Shown: positions 35,261 through 45,314, counted from the first letter of the stretch. The stretch is 64,000 bases of DNA from Chitinophagaceae bacterium (GCA_017307755.1 JAFKGQ010000004.1:310001-374000), one strand, 5' to 3'. Translations and numbers: made by a program. The notes: generated by a model from the sequence alone, not told the origin.

Positions 35261-36517
35261 ATGAATACTTTGATCTGGTCTTTGCTGATCGCCGTGTCTA
35301 CTGTGTCTGCCCGGACCCCGCATAACTGGTATTTCGATCCTTCGGGCGATGATGCCGGTGGTGGGGACAAGACCCATCCTTTCAGGAGTATTCAGCGGCT
35401 GAACAGCCTGACTCTTGGAGCCGGGGATACATTGTTTTTCCGTTCGGGGCAGGTGTTTCGTGGTGAACTACGGTTGCAGGACGGTGCTATGGGTGTTCCG
35501 GGGCATCCCATTGTCATCACATCTTATGGACAGGGTAAGGCCGTCATCGATGGCGGCAACGGCGCTGCCATAGCGCTTTACAAGGCGGCTCATATCGTCC
35601 TGTCCAACCTGGAGCTCCGTGGCGCGGGACGGAAAGAGGGGAGTACCGAGAGCGGTCTGGTCATCAACACCTGCCGGGATATCACGGCAGATAGTCTTAT
35701 CGTCAGCGGTTTTCAGAAATCAGGCGCGTATGTCTATCAGAGTGTGCAGATACGGCTTACCCGCATCCTGGCCCGGGACAATGGTTTTGCAGGCATATCC
35801 GCCGACGGGCCTTATGGTAAAAGAGATTGTCATCATATTCTCATCCGGGACTGCAGGGCGGAGAACAATCCCGGCGACCCAACCAATCTGTCCAATCACA
35901 GCGGCAATGGTATTGTCGTGGGTTATTGCCGTAACGTGCTCATCGAGGGATGTATCGCCACGGAGAATGGCTGGGATATGCCCCGCGTGGGCAACGGTCC
36001 TGTGGGGATCTGGGCTTTTGAAGCAGACAGCGTGATCATCCGGCATTGTATCTCTTTCCGTAACAAGACGGCCAAAGGGGCCGATGATGGCGGCGGCTTC
36101 GACCTGGATGGCGGTGTTGCTCATTCTGTCATCGAACATTGTGTCTCTTATGAGAATGAGGGCAGCGGTTTTGGACTTTTTCAGTATGCAGGCGCTTCTC
36201 CCTGGCACGACAACAGCATCCACGATTGCAGCAGCACCAACGATGGGCTTGTCTCCGCGGCCAGGGCCGGGGTCTTTATCTGGAACAGCTCACGCGATCC
36301 CCGACAGCTGCGCAACGGCAGCTTTTATAACAATGTCGTCTATAATACAAACGGTGCGGTGATTCACTATGCTTCGGAAAGCGAGCACCGCGGCTTCCAA
36401 TTTCATCACAATGTTTTTATCGCCTCGGATAGCCTTATCACAGGGATGACGGGCGCGGATGATGTGTTTGGACAAAACCATTGGACGGGTGTGTTGCCGG
36501 ATAGTTCCTTTCATTAA
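35261..36517 (+). CDS. Secreted right-handed beta-helix protein
   Basis: The 418-residue protein has a short signal peptide (LIWSLLIAVSTVSA) and an N-terminal segment (NWYFDPSGDDAGGGDKTHPF, then GDTLFFRSGQVFRG) common to Bacteroidota parallel beta-helix proteins. Repeated helix rungs such as NTCRDITADSLIVSGF, HHILIRDCRAEN and NVLIEGCIATENGWD follow. It could be a polysaccharide lyase or a glycoside hydrolase of the pectin type, or a binding protein; catalytic residues cannot be assigned. Its place directly after SusD supports a role in glycan breakdown. Confidence 0.8.
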   Translation: MNTLIWSLLIAVSTVSARTPHNWYFDPSGDDAGGGDKTHPFRSIQRLNSLTLGAGDTLFFRSGQVFRGELRLQDGAMGVPGHPIVITSYGQGKAVIDGGNGAAIALYKAAHIVLSNLELRGAGRKEGSTESGLVINTCRDITADSLIVSGFQKSGAYVYQSVQIRLTRILARDNGFAGISADGPYGKRDCHHILIRDCRAENNPGDPTNLSNHSGNGIVVGYCRNVLIEGCIATENGWDMPRVGNGPVGIWAFEADSVIIRHCISFRNKTAKGADDGGGFDLDGGVAHSVIEHCVSYENEGSGFGLFQYAGASPWHDNSIHDCSSTNDGLVSAARAGVFIWNSSRDPRQLRNGSFYNNVVYNTNGAVIHYASESEHRGFQFHHNVFIASDSLITGMTGADDVFGQNHWTGVLPDSSFH

Positions 36518-36528
36518 TTGATATTTTT

Positions 36529-38304
36529 ATGAAGAGAAGAACCTTTCTACAACAAGCAGCGGGATGGGCGTTCGTTGGGCGATTGGGGACGGTGGCGATG
36601 TCGGATGGACGATCAGGTAGACCGGCGGGACCGGGTCGGCCCGTCTTTGTATACAACAACTGGTCTGCCTATGACGAACTATCGGATAAGGTTGTGCAAA
36701 CAGAAGCTCTGGCGATGAGGGAATTACAAGAGATACTCAGGCTGCGCCGGCAAGGGGTACAGATAGATTATTATGTGATGGACGCTTTCTGGTTTGACAA
36801 GCATGGAGGTTATCGAGTCTGGCATCGCGAACATTGGCCCAATGGCCCGGATGGGTGGCTGAAGGCTTGTCTGGATAATAAGATCATACCCGGTATGTGG
36901 TTTTCCACCAACCTGATCGCCACCCATGACGGCAGGTTCCTGGAGCCTGTCAGCGAATGGCTGGATTCCGTTGGCACCGACCCGAACATACTTTCTCTCT
37001 TCGAAGGAGGTTATCTGGCTCACCTGGCGGAAACCCTGCAGTTATGGTATGACAAGGGCGTCCGGCTTTTCAAATTTGATTTTGCCTATTTCGAGGCGGT
37101 GACAAAGGCTTCGAAAGACAAGTTCTCCCCAGAAGAAATAAAAGAGAAAAATAAGACGGCTTTTATGCATATGTTGCAGCAGTTCAGGATCCGCCATCCG
37201 GATGTGTTGATCACCGGCTACAACGGATTTGGGGGTGATATGGAAAATACATACACACCTTTTCGCAGGACGGTGGATCCCCGCTGGCTGGAAACCTTTG
37301 ATACCCTTTATTGTGGCGACCCGCGTTTTTCAGATGTGCCGATGATGAACATTTGGCGCAGCCAGGACAATTACTCTGATCATATGGCTCGCCAATTTGA
37401 GTTCAATGGTCTTCCTTTGCGGCGGATCGACAATTGTGCTTTTATGATTGGGAAGACGGGCACCTGTTATTACAGGGCGGGCCATGCCTGGAAGGGTATG
37501 CTGTTGCTGGAACTGGCGCGGGGTGGCTGGATGAATGTTTATCATGGAAATCTGGAATTACTCTCCGACGAGGATGCTCGGTGGTTTGCCAGGGCGCAGC
37601 GGTTATATCATGGTATGCAGCAAGCGGATGGCATTTCCAGTTTTGGCGCTGTGCCCGGTTCGGGTCGGCCTTATGGTTTTAAGGCGACGGATGCCCGTGG
37701 TTCGATCTTTACCGTGGTCAATCCCTCTCAGGAAATTTCTTCTGTTGCTCTTTCTTTTGCAAAAAATGGTTCGCGTATCTTGTACGCAGATGGAGGGTTT
37801 AAGCCGACTGTTAAAGATAAGCGCCTGATCCTTGGGACAGAGCAGATGGCCGTCGTCGGCACGGGAGCTTATGCGGATGAAAGTTATCTGCTGGGTACTG
37901 ACCCGACTGTACGTATTCCTCTTACGCAGCAACGGATGGATGTTGATTTCCGGACAGCCGGTGCGGGTATGATCTCCGGTGTGGCGTATCCGCTGAGGGG
38001 TAAGGACATCCGTATTGTCCTGCAACAATTCGGCCCGGACGGCTTTCCCTACCGCAGTTGGGGAGGTGCGCCTCCCAATGGAAAAAAAATGGATACGCTC
38101 ATCGGTATCAGCGCGCGTCAGGAGGGTAGGGTGCTGCCCCTGTATATAGAATACGATAAGATGATATGGAGCGGCTTGTCGTGGGCCGCAGGCGAATTAC
38201 GGCAAGGCAGCTTTGTTCCGGCATTGCCTGTAGAGATAACATGCCATACGAAGGAACAGCAGCCCCTGCGGCTGGAGGCGAGGGTATATGCAGTAGGTTA
38301 TTAA
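36529..38304 (+). CDS. GH36-like (clan GH-D) glycoside hydrolase, Tat-type signal
   Basis: The 591-residue protein has a twin-arginine-like start (MKRRTFLQQAAGWAFV). Its TIM-barrel segments (VFVYNNWSAYDELS, IDYYVMDAFWFDKHGGY, IPGMWFSTNLI and FKFDFAYFE with probable nucleophile Asp184) match the alpha-galactosidase-like clan GH-D. A beta-sandwich C-terminal part follows. The exact sugar specificity (alpha-galactose or other) cannot be fixed. It is the second enzyme of locus 1, 11 bases after the beta-helix gene and 10 before the large fusion enzyme. Confidence 0.75.
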   Translation: MKRRTFLQQAAGWAFVGRLGTVAMSDGRSGRPAGPGRPVFVYNNWSAYDELSDKVVQTEALAMRELQEILRLRRQGVQIDYYVMDAFWFDKHGGYRVWHREHWPNGPDGWLKACLDNKIIPGMWFSTNLIATHDGRFLEPVSEWLDSVGTDPNILSLFEGGYLAHLAETLQLWYDKGVRLFKFDFAYFEAVTKASKDKFSPEEIKEKNKTAFMHMLQQFRIRHPDVLITGYNGFGGDMENTYTPFRRTVDPRWLETFDTLYCGDPRFSDVPMMNIWRSQDNYSDHMARQFEFNGLPLRRIDNCAFMIGKTGTCYYRAGHAWKGMLLLELARGGWMNVYHGNLELLSDEDARWFARAQRLYHGMQQADGISSFGAVPGSGRPYGFKATDARGSIFTVVNPSQEISSVALSFAKNGSRILYADGGFKPTVKDKRLILGTEQMAVVGTGAYADESYLLGTDPTVRIPLTQQRMDVDFRTAGAGMISGVAYPLRGKDIRIVLQQFGPDGFPYRSWGGAPPNGKKMDTLIGISARQEGRVLPLYIEYDKMIWSGLSWAAGELRQGSFVPALPVEITCHTKEQQPLRLEARVYAVGY

Positions 38305-38314
38305 TCTTTTTTGC

Positions 38315-41300
38315 ATGAAGAAATTAACGTTCTTAACAGTATGTATAGCCGGGGGGCTTTCTCTTTTTGCAGCCCCTCCTCTTGGGACGGATAGTATCCT
38401 TTATGGGGCGGCTTATTATTATGAGTATATTCCTTATGAGCGTCTGGACAAGGACGTCAGCATGATGAAGGCTGCGGGCATCAATACTGTCCGGCTGGCC
38501 GAATCCACCTGGGGGCTATGGGAGCCGAGGGACGGCGTATTTGATTTTTCCAAACTGGACCATGTGTTGGACGCCATGGATAAAGCGGGTATACGTGTCA
38601 TCATCGGGACGCCCACTTATGCCATCCCCGCGTGGCTGGCGAGGGAACATCCTGAAGTGCTGGTGACCACTCCGGCGGGTAAGCGTATGTACGGGGCCCG
38701 GCAGAATATGGATATCGTCAGTCCGGTGTTCCGGCGTTATGCGGAGCGTATCGTCCGGCAATTGGTCCTACATGTCAAGGACAGAAAATGTGTCATCGGT
38801 TACCAGGCGGACAATGAAACAAAGCATTATCATAACAGCGGCGCGACTATGCAGACCCGTTTTCTGCAATGGTTAAAGACAAAGTTCGGGAGCCCGGAGA
38901 ACATGTGCCGTGCATATGGGCTTCATTATTGGAGCAATTCTATTCATGACTGGAAGGACTTCCCGTCCATGGATGGGAATGTCAATGCCAGCCTGGGATG
39001 CGCTTTTGCTTATTTTCAACGCCGGATGGTGACGGAATATCTCGCCTGGCAGGCGGGGATCATCCGCCGGCTGAAAAGACCCGGGCAATTCATCACCCAG
39101 AACTTCGACATGGACTGGCGCGGCCACTCCTATGGCATCCAGTCTGATGTAGATCACTTCGCTGCCGCACGCGCATTCGATGTGGCTGGTATCGACATTT
39201 ACCATCCCACCGGCGACAGGCTCACCGGCGCGGAGATATCTTTTGGAGGGGATCTTGCCCGCTCTATGTTGCGTGACAATTACCTGGTGATGGAGACGCA
39301 GGCGCAAAGCATGGCCGGCAGACAGGAGCTGCCGTATCCCGGTCAACTCCGGCTACAGGCCTTCAGTCATCTGGCTTCGGGCGCGGATATGATAGAGTAT
39401 TGGCCCTGGCAGTCGATACCCAATTCGGTGGAGACTTATTGGAAGGGTGTGCTGAGCCATGATGGAGAGCCTAATCCGTTGTATGAGGAGGTAAAAGGTG
39501 TCGGAACCGCTTTTCGGCAGACAGGCAATCGCCTGACCAATCTCCGGATAAAAAATAAGGTGGCCATTCTTTTTAGCAATGCGTCGCTCACCGCCCTAAA
39601 CTGGTTTGGGTTCAGCGATTCGCTGGGCTATAACGACATCCTGCGCAGGGAGTACGATGCGTTGTATAAAATGAATGTGGGTTGTGACTTTGTCGACCCC
39701 TCATCGGGGAACTTCGGAGATTATTCGCTGATCATCGTCCCGCCTCTGTACGCAGCCTCCGACAGTTTGCTGGCGAAACTGAACGACTATGTACGGGCCG
39801 GAGGCCACATCGTCTATAGCTGCAAGAGCGGATTTACGGACGAGAATGTGCAAGTGCGCCCCTCACGGCAACCGGGCGGGCTGCGGGAGGCATGTGGCGT
39901 GTCGTATCAAATGTTCACCAATATTGGAAGGCTTCCTCTTGCGGGTGATCCCTTTCATGTCGGCGCCACGGATAATGAAGTACATGACTGGGCGGAATTA
40001 CTGGTGCCGGAAACAGCCCGGGTGCTGGCCTGGTATGACCATCCTTATTGGGGGAAATATGCGGCTATCACGCAAAACCGTTATGGAAAAGGGATGGTCA
40101 CCTATATTGGTACGTTACCATCAAAAACCATCCTCGACACCTTGCTCCGGCAGGCTGTGAAAGAGGCCGGTGTGAGCTCTCCCGATCAGGAACTATCTTT
40201 CCCATTGATCACCAAGCATGGGATCAACCATTGGGGTAAGACTATACGATATTACTTTAATTATTCCGATGCTGCGAGGAGCTTTCGGTATCCATACGGC
40301 GCAGCGGTGAATGTGCTCACGGGCGTAAAGATTGGGGCGGGAGTGACGATCACGTTGCAACCCTGGGACCTGCTGGTACTGGAGGAAGAGGACCTCACCG
40401 AAGGGCAATGGCTCGATACGGACGGCCATCCTATCAATGCGCATGGGGCCGGGGTACTCTCTTATAACGGGGGCTGGTATCTCTATGGAGAGATCAAAAA
40501 AGGACCTACTCATCTGGTGCCCGGACAGGATTGGGAGGACTATCGTGTGGATGCTGGCGGCGTGTCCTGTTATTCCAGCCGCGATCTTATCCATTGGAAA
40601 TATGAAGGGGTGGCGCTGACCCCCGTGATAAAGGACACGGGCAGCGATCTGCATATCAGCCGTGTGATCGAGCGACCCAAGGTGATCTATAATGCGTCTA
40701 CAAAGAAGTTTGTTATGTGGATGCACATCGACAGGGAGGATTACAGCTATGCGCGTGCGGGCGTGGCTGTCAGCGACAGACCGGAAGGCCCCTACCACTA
40801 TGTCCGGAGTATGCGTCCCGACGGAGAAATGTCCCGTGATATGACGGTATTCAAAGACGATGATGAGAGATCGTACCTGGTCTATACTTCTGAGAACAAC
40901 AATACCATGCATGTGTCGCTGCTTACGCCGGATTACCTGGCCCCCGCGGGTGTTTGGAAAAGGATACTGGTGGGACAGCGTCGGGAGGCGCCGGCAGTAT
41001 TCAAGCACGAGGGACGGTATTTTCTTATTACGTCCTTGTGTACCGGATGGGACCCGAATCCTGCTCTTTGTGCGACGGCCGACAGTATGTTAGGGGAATG
41101 GCGTCCGCAAGGTAATCCCTGTAAGGGGCCTGATGCGGCCACCACCTTTCATTCGCAAAGCACGTACGTGTTGTCTTTACAGCCTGAACAGGGGAAATTC
41201 CTTTTTATGGCCGACCGGTGGAATAAGACGGACCTGGAACATTCCGGCTATTGTCAGCTGCCCTTACGGGTAAGGGATGGGGTAGCGGAGATCTCGCCGG

Positions 41301-42637
41301 AGGATGATATGGTGTTGAAGGACCTGGCTGTGAGTCCTCTGTCGATCGTAGAATATAAGATACAGCTGAAGGGGACTGCCGGCAGCAAGGGAACATCTTT
41401 TCTCCGATGTTATGACAGTGCCGGCGGGTTGTTGTTACAATATGAGGTGCCGTTCACGCTGACTGACACCGGCGGGTGGACGGGAAATTATATAGAGACA
41501 CCGCCACGTACTGCCCGGCTCACAGTAGGGTTGCTTCCTTCGCCGGGTATCGGGGTCCGGGTGTCTGGCTGCGAGGTGCATGTGATAAAAGATCCTGCCT
41601 GGAGGGCGCCTGCGCCTGTCTGTGATCTTCCTCGCTATATGCGCCCTTTCTGGCGCAGCGATACCATCTTTAATGAGACTGTATTGTTGAGGTCCGATGG
41701 AAAGACTCCTGCTCATGGACAGTTGTTATATAAGCCGGAGAAGATCCTTTCCGTTATGAATTTTGGGCTGGATACTGTGTATCGCTCCGGGAAGGATTAC
41801 AAGGTGGAAGGCAGGACGATCTATCGCAGACCAGGTTCGCTTATGCCGTCGAGAGCAGACAGCTCTTTCGACAGGGAACATAATCTTGCCTGGTATGACC
41901 TGCAATCCCAATGGGTGACAGTGACCTATACCCACCGTGACCCGTGGATAGGACCAGTACCGGGGTATAAAGGGGATCTGCTGCCCAGGACGTTGGAGAG
42001 ATTGCGATCGGGCCGCCCGGTGTCCATTGTTGCCTATGGGATGAGCATCACCCGGGGCATGGATGTCAGCGGCTATGACAGTGTCAGACCCTATATGCCG
42101 CCGTATGTTGACCTTTTTGCACAGGGGCTGGAGAAAGCCTATGCGGGCAGCCGGGTGACATTGTACAATGCAGGGTTACCGGGCGCCACTGTAGCCTGGG
42201 GGGCGGAGCATGCTGAAGATTATGTAACGCCGCTGCATCCTGATCTTACCGTGATCGATTTTGGTATGAATGATTTCTGGCGCATGCCTCCCGGGGAGTT
42301 CAGGGATTCGGTGAGGACGATCATCCGAAAAATACGGAGCGCCGACCCGGCGGCAGAGATCATATTACTCGCCAATATGGCATTCGACCCTGACTATGTA
42401 CTGGACTCCGATAAAAATAAGCGATTCTACGTCGGTAATATGTTGGGGTACAGCAAGGTTCTGCAGGAAATGGAAGGACCTGGTATTGCGTTCTTAGATA
42501 TGTATTCAGTGAGCGAAGCTATCTACAGGCGTAAAAATGGAAAAGATTGTCTGGTGAACCCATTGCATCCCAATGATTATTTGGCGAGATGGTATGCACA
42601 GGGGCTGCTGGCATTGCTCATCCGGGAAAATCCTTAA
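38315..42637 (+). CDS. Fusion of GH42 beta-galactosidase, GH43-like galactanase and SGNH esterase
   Basis: The 1440-residue protein has a signal peptide and three enzyme modules. Residues about 25-690 are GH42-like, with acid/base Glu168 in QADNETK and likely nucleophile Glu327 in VMETQAQS. Residues about 695-1000 resemble GH43 exo-galactanases (HGAGVLSYNGGWYLYGE, ERPKVIYN, RREAPAVFKHEGRYFLITS). Residues about 1225-1440 form an SGNH hydrolase (YGMSITRG, IDFGMNDFW, NPLHPND, with Asn where the block V Asp often stands). It probably removes galactosyl chains and acetyl groups from one polymer. Confidence 0.85.
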   Translation: MKKLTFLTVCIAGGLSLFAAPPLGTDSILYGAAYYYEYIPYERLDKDVSMMKAAGINTVRLAESTWGLWEPRDGVFDFSKLDHVLDAMDKAGIRVIIGTPTYAIPAWLAREHPEVLVTTPAGKRMYGARQNMDIVSPVFRRYAERIVRQLVLHVKDRKCVIGYQADNETKHYHNSGATMQTRFLQWLKTKFGSPENMCRAYGLHYWSNSIHDWKDFPSMDGNVNASLGCAFAYFQRRMVTEYLAWQAGIIRRLKRPGQFITQNFDMDWRGHSYGIQSDVDHFAAARAFDVAGIDIYHPTGDRLTGAEISFGGDLARSMLRDNYLVMETQAQSMAGRQELPYPGQLRLQAFSHLASGADMIEYWPWQSIPNSVETYWKGVLSHDGEPNPLYEEVKGVGTAFRQTGNRLTNLRIKNKVAILFSNASLTALNWFGFSDSLGYNDILRREYDALYKMNVGCDFVDPSSGNFGDYSLIIVPPLYAASDSLLAKLNDYVRAGGHIVYSCKSGFTDENVQVRPSRQPGGLREACGVSYQMFTNIGRLPLAGDPFHVGATDNEVHDWAELLVPETARVLAWYDHPYWGKYAAITQNRYGKGMVTYIGTLPSKTILDTLLRQAVKEAGVSSPDQELSFPLITKHGINHWGKTIRYYFNYSDAARSFRYPYGAAVNVLTGVKIGAGVTITLQPWDLLVLEEEDLTEGQWLDTDGHPINAHGAGVLSYNGGWYLYGEIKKGPTHLVPGQDWEDYRVDAGGVSCYSSRDLIHWKYEGVALTPVIKDTGSDLHISRVIERPKVIYNASTKKFVMWMHIDREDYSYARAGVAVSDRPEGPYHYVRSMRPDGEMSRDMTVFKDDDERSYLVYTSENNNTMHVSLLTPDYLAPAGVWKRILVGQRREAPAVFKHEGRYFLITSLCTGWDPNPALCATADSMLGEWRPQGNPCKGPDAATTFHSQSTYVLSLQPEQGKFLFMADRWNKTDLEHSGYCQLPLRVRDGVAEISPEDDMVLKDLAVSPLSIVEYKIQLKGTAGSKGTSFLRCYDSAGGLLLQYEVPFTLTDTGGWTGNYIETPPRTARLTVGLLPSPGIGVRVSGCEVHVIKDPAWRAPAPVCDLPRYMRPFWRSDTIFNETVLLRSDGKTPAHGQLLYKPEKILSVMNFGLDTVYRSGKDYKVEGRTIYRRPGSLMPSRADSSFDREHNLAWYDLQSQWVTVTYTHRDPWIGPVPGYKGDLLPRTLERLRSGRPVSIVAYGMSITRGMDVSGYDSVRPYMPPYVDLFAQGLEKAYAGSRVTLYNAGLPGATVAWGAEHAEDYVTPLHPDLTVIDFGMNDFWRMPPGEFRDSVRTIIRKIRSADPAAEIILLANMAFDPDYVLDSDKNKRFYVGNMLGYSKVLQEMEGPGIAFLDMYSVSEAIYRRKNGKDCLVNPLHPNDYLARWYAQGLLALLIRENP

Positions 42638-42657
42638 TTTTTTCTTATTTTGGCGGT

Positions 42658-42945
42658 ATGCCCTTTATCGACTCCTTTTCCATCTATCTCCTGGATGAAC
42701 CGGAGGCTGCGCTCTCCCCCTTAAAACAATTGGCGCTGATAGCGTTCGTTCTTGAGGTCCTAAAAAAAGAGAATGTCCAATTCATTATGGCGACACATTC
42801 CCCTATTTTAGTGGGTATTCCGGGAGCCAGGATCTATGAGATCCAGGAAGATGGAATGCAGGAGGTGAAATACAAAGAGACTGATCACTACCGGATCACA
42901 AAGACCTTCCTGGATAACCCCGAATATTATTTACGTCATTTCTAA
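42658..42945 (+). pseudogene. C-terminal fragment of an AAA-family ATPase
   Basis: These 95 residues match only the C-terminal part of an OLD/SMC-like AAA ATPase: Walker B YLLDEPEAALSPLKQLAL, the conserved His in IMATHSPIL, and an ITKTFLDNPEYYL end. The Walker A and most of the ATP-binding core are absent, and upstream DNA (end of the galactosidase gene) does not supply them. Family members are about 230-260 residues, so roughly two-thirds is missing. It is either a remnant or a small stand-alone protein; a remnant is more likely. Confidence 0.7.
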
Positions 42946-42965
42946 GAATGATATAATTTCACTCC

Positions 42966-43787
42966 ATGACCGGTATTCTCGCACAGGTGATATCCCTGAC
43001 CTCTTATGGCAATGCTTTTCTACAGGCGGATGAATTCGCCGAAGACTTTTACCCTTCGAACTCCACTTTTCAGTTTTGCAATAAGGTGGATTTTAAAAAT
43101 TTCAGGAAGCGTATTTTTTCGTCATCTCCCCGGGAAGTGCCGGTAGCAAACGACCCCAATGAATGGTTCCGGTTCCTGAAAAAAGACGGTTGTAAGAAGA
43201 TCAGGCTGTACTATCAACCTGCGGGCAAAAAGGAGCCGGCCCCCGACCATAAATTGGCCGGTCTTGTGGGCGGTGGCGGCACGTGGATGATCGAAACCAT
43301 TTACGGCCGTTATTCACATTATTGGTTCAATCGTTGGGAGGTGACAAAAAAGGACGACCCTGACAGAAAGATATGGTCTGTGTCATACGCTATGACGGAT
43401 AAAGACCAGCCGGTCACTGATGTGCAGATGGACATCCGCGAGACTTATTCCCAGCTGGAGGAAAGCCTTATTGCCATTACGGATTTTGCCGATGCTCAGC
43501 AATTATCTGACTGGGCTGTTGTGTTTAAGAAGGCAAGGGCTGTTTTAAACAGTACCGATCCGGCCCGGGATTACTATCATCAGGACCTGCTGGTGGAGAA
43601 ACACTATTCCCTTATTGCCAGACAGCTGCTGTTCGCGACCGGCGCTGCCTGGGTATTTGGCGGTATGGGATCCTGGAACGACCTGGGGTTTAACACGGAG
43701 GAGGACAACAAAAAATATGATGATGTCTCTGCCGGGCTGTATGCTGCCATTAATCAGTCTGTACTGGCAGTGGCCAATTCCTATTAG
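42966..43787 (+). CDS. Hypothetical protein
   Basis: The 273-residue protein has no recognised domain. It has an alternating beta-strand N-terminal half (WFRFLKKDGCKKIRLYYQPAG, LVGGGGTWMIETIYG) and an alpha-helical C-terminal half (LEESLIAITDFADAQQ, LLFATGAAWVFGGMGSWNDLGF). No signal peptide or membrane segment is seen. It lies 20 bases after the AAA fragment and overlaps the convergent DHFR-like gene by four bases. Function is unknown. Confidence 0.6.
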   Translation: MTGILAQVISLTSYGNAFLQADEFAEDFYPSNSTFQFCNKVDFKNFRKRIFSSSPREVPVANDPNEWFRFLKKDGCKKIRLYYQPAGKKEPAPDHKLAGLVGGGGTWMIETIYGRYSHYWFNRWEVTKKDDPDRKIWSVSYAMTDKDQPVTDVQMDIRETYSQLEESLIAITDFADAQQLSDWAVVFKKARAVLNSTDPARDYYHQDLLVEKHYSLIARQLLFATGAAWVFGGMGSWNDLGFNTEEDNKKYDDVSAGLYAAINQSVLAVANSY

Positions 43788-44332
43788 ACAGGCTGATAGT
43801 ACAGTGCCATCACTCCCATGTCCAATGTCAGCGTCCTGGTCAATTGCAAACCTGTATGCATGCCATCCCGGAAAAACCGTTCACCTTTTCCCATGATAAT
43901 GGGGTGTACCAGCAATCTCAGCTCATCGACCAGACCGGCATCCAGCAAGGACCTGACCAGGGTGGCGCTGCCCTGGACGAGGATGTCCCCTCCAGATGAT
44001 TTTTTTAGTTTTTTGATCTCCCCGGCGATCTCCCCTCTAACGATGGTGGAATCTCCCCAGTCCGCTGTTCTCAAAGTAGAGGAAACCACGTATTTAGGGG
44101 CATTGTTCAATTTGTCTGCTACCCCCATTTCATTGTTCTTAAGAGCAGACCAGTAAGGCGCAAGCATTTCGTATGTTTTACGGCCATAGAGCATGGCGCC
44201 ACAGGACAAGATACTATCCTTGATATAATCCGCTCTGCTGTCGCTGTGATAAGGGGCATTCCATTCACCCATTAAACTTGCATCAAAGACGCCATCCAAT
44301 GAGATCCATTCTGAGACGATGATCTTTTTCAT
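43784..44332 (-). CDS. Dihydrofolate reductase-like/RibD C-terminal domain protein
   Basis: The 182-residue protein shows the family start KKIIVSEWISLDGVFD and segments AMLYGRKTYEMLAPYW, ILVQGSATLVRSLLDAGLVDEL and HPIIMGKGERFF. This is the stand-alone RibD_C/DHFR-like fold (YyaP/YwjB type). It probably binds NADPH and reduces an unidentified small substrate. A second, similar protein is at 60087-60659. It is divergent from the NAD(P)-binding protein at 44472. Confidence 0.85.
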   Translation of the reverse strand: MKKIIVSEWISLDGVFDASLMGEWNAPYHSDSRADYIKDSILSCGAMLYGRKTYEMLAPYWSALKNNEMGVADKLNNAPKYVVSSTLRTADWGDSTIVRGEIAGEIKKLKKSSGGDILVQGSATLVRSLLDAGLVDELRLLVHPIIMGKGERFFRDGMHTGLQLTRTLTLDMGVMALYYQPV

Positions 44333-44443
44333 TTTTACTGATTTTATGATACAAATTTCCCCCGCGTAACAATGGAAAAGTTGAACGAACCCGACAAATT
44401 AGGGACTGTCGGTTTTATTCTATTTTCCGGGAATGTGCGGGTC

Positions 44444-44451
44444 TACATTTG
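44444..44451 (+). promoter_or_regulatory. Candidate -7 box upstream of the NmrA-like gene
   Basis: TACATTTG fits TAnnTTTG and lies 20 bases before the ATG at 44472. A T-rich TATTTT stretch about 17-20 bases upstream could serve as the -33 element but is weak. Confidence 0.45.
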
Positions 44452-44471
44452 CCTTATCTAATTAATAATAT

Positions 44472-45314
44472 ATGAACTTCCCAAAAAACACTCAGCCGCT
44501 GGCCACACTGGTATTAGGCGGCAATGGAAAAACCGGCCGTAAGGTGGCCGAAAGATTAAGCAAATTGAATGTTCCTGTTCGCATCGGTTCCCGGAGCGGC
44601 AACCCCCGTTTTGACTGGATGGAGGAATCCACCTGGAGGCCTGCTCTGAAAGGGATGGACGCCGTATATGTGACATTTCAGCCGGACCTGACCATACCCG
44701 AGGCACAACCGTTGATAGAAGCGTTTGCCCGGACTGCTGTTCAATCGGGTATAAAAAAGCTGGTATTCTTGTCCGGGAGGGGGGAAAAGGAAGCTCAAAT
44801 GTGTGAATCGCTTATCATAAACTGCGGTGCGCCCTGGACCATCGTCCGGTGCAGTTGGTTCAACCAGAATCTCAGCGAGAGCTTCCTGGTGGAACCTATA
44901 CAATCGGGTGTGGTGGCGTTGCCTGTCGGTAATGTCGGAGAACCTTTTGTCGATACGGATGATGTCGCCGACGTGGTTGTAGCAGCATTGACTGAGCAGG
45001 GCCATGACGGACAGGTGTATGAATTGACAGGCCCGCGTCTGCTGACCTATGCACAGGTCGTCGGCGAGATCGCACAAGCCACCGGCCGGGATATCAGATT
45101 TATACAGGTTACTCCTGAGGAGTATGCAGAAGAGCTAAAGGCGGCCCAGGTCCCTCCTGAGTTTATAGACTTGATACTCCACCTGTTCACCGAGGTGATG
45201 GACGGACGCAATGCAAGCCTCACGGATGGCGTGCAGCGGGCGCTTGGACGTCAGCCAAAGGACTTTTCCACTTTTGTGACGGAAACCGTTGGGACGGGTG
45301 TCTGGAAAGGTTAA
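44472..45314 (+). CDS. NmrA-like NAD(P)-binding protein
   Basis: The 280-residue protein has an N-terminal Rossmann motif (LVLGGNGKTGRKVAERL) and the NmrA/SDR-atypical layout (VYVTFQPDL, IKKLVFLSGRG, PWTIVRCSWFNQN, YELTGPRLLTYAQV). It lacks the Tyr-x3-Lys of classical dehydrogenases, as is normal for the NmrA group, which acts as redox sensors or reductases. The DUF488 gene follows after 21 bases. Specific substrate unknown. Confidence 0.85.
   Translation: MNFPKNTQPLATLVLGGNGKTGRKVAERLSKLNVPVRIGSRSGNPRFDWMEESTWRPALKGMDAVYVTFQPDLTIPEAQPLIEAFARTAVQSGIKKLVFLSGRGEKEAQMCESLIINCGAPWTIVRCSWFNQNLSESFLVEPIQSGVVALPVGNVGEPFVDTDDVADVVVAALTEQGHDGQVYELTGPRLLTYAQVVGEIAQATGRDIRFIQVTPEEYAEELKAAQVPPEFIDLILHLFTEVMDGRNASLTDGVQRALGRQPKDFSTFVTETVGTGVWKG

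Noticed and set aside
42966..43787. Possible phage or toxin-antitoxin role for the unknown protein after the AAA fragment
   Set aside because: No motif supports it; it is left as hypothetical.
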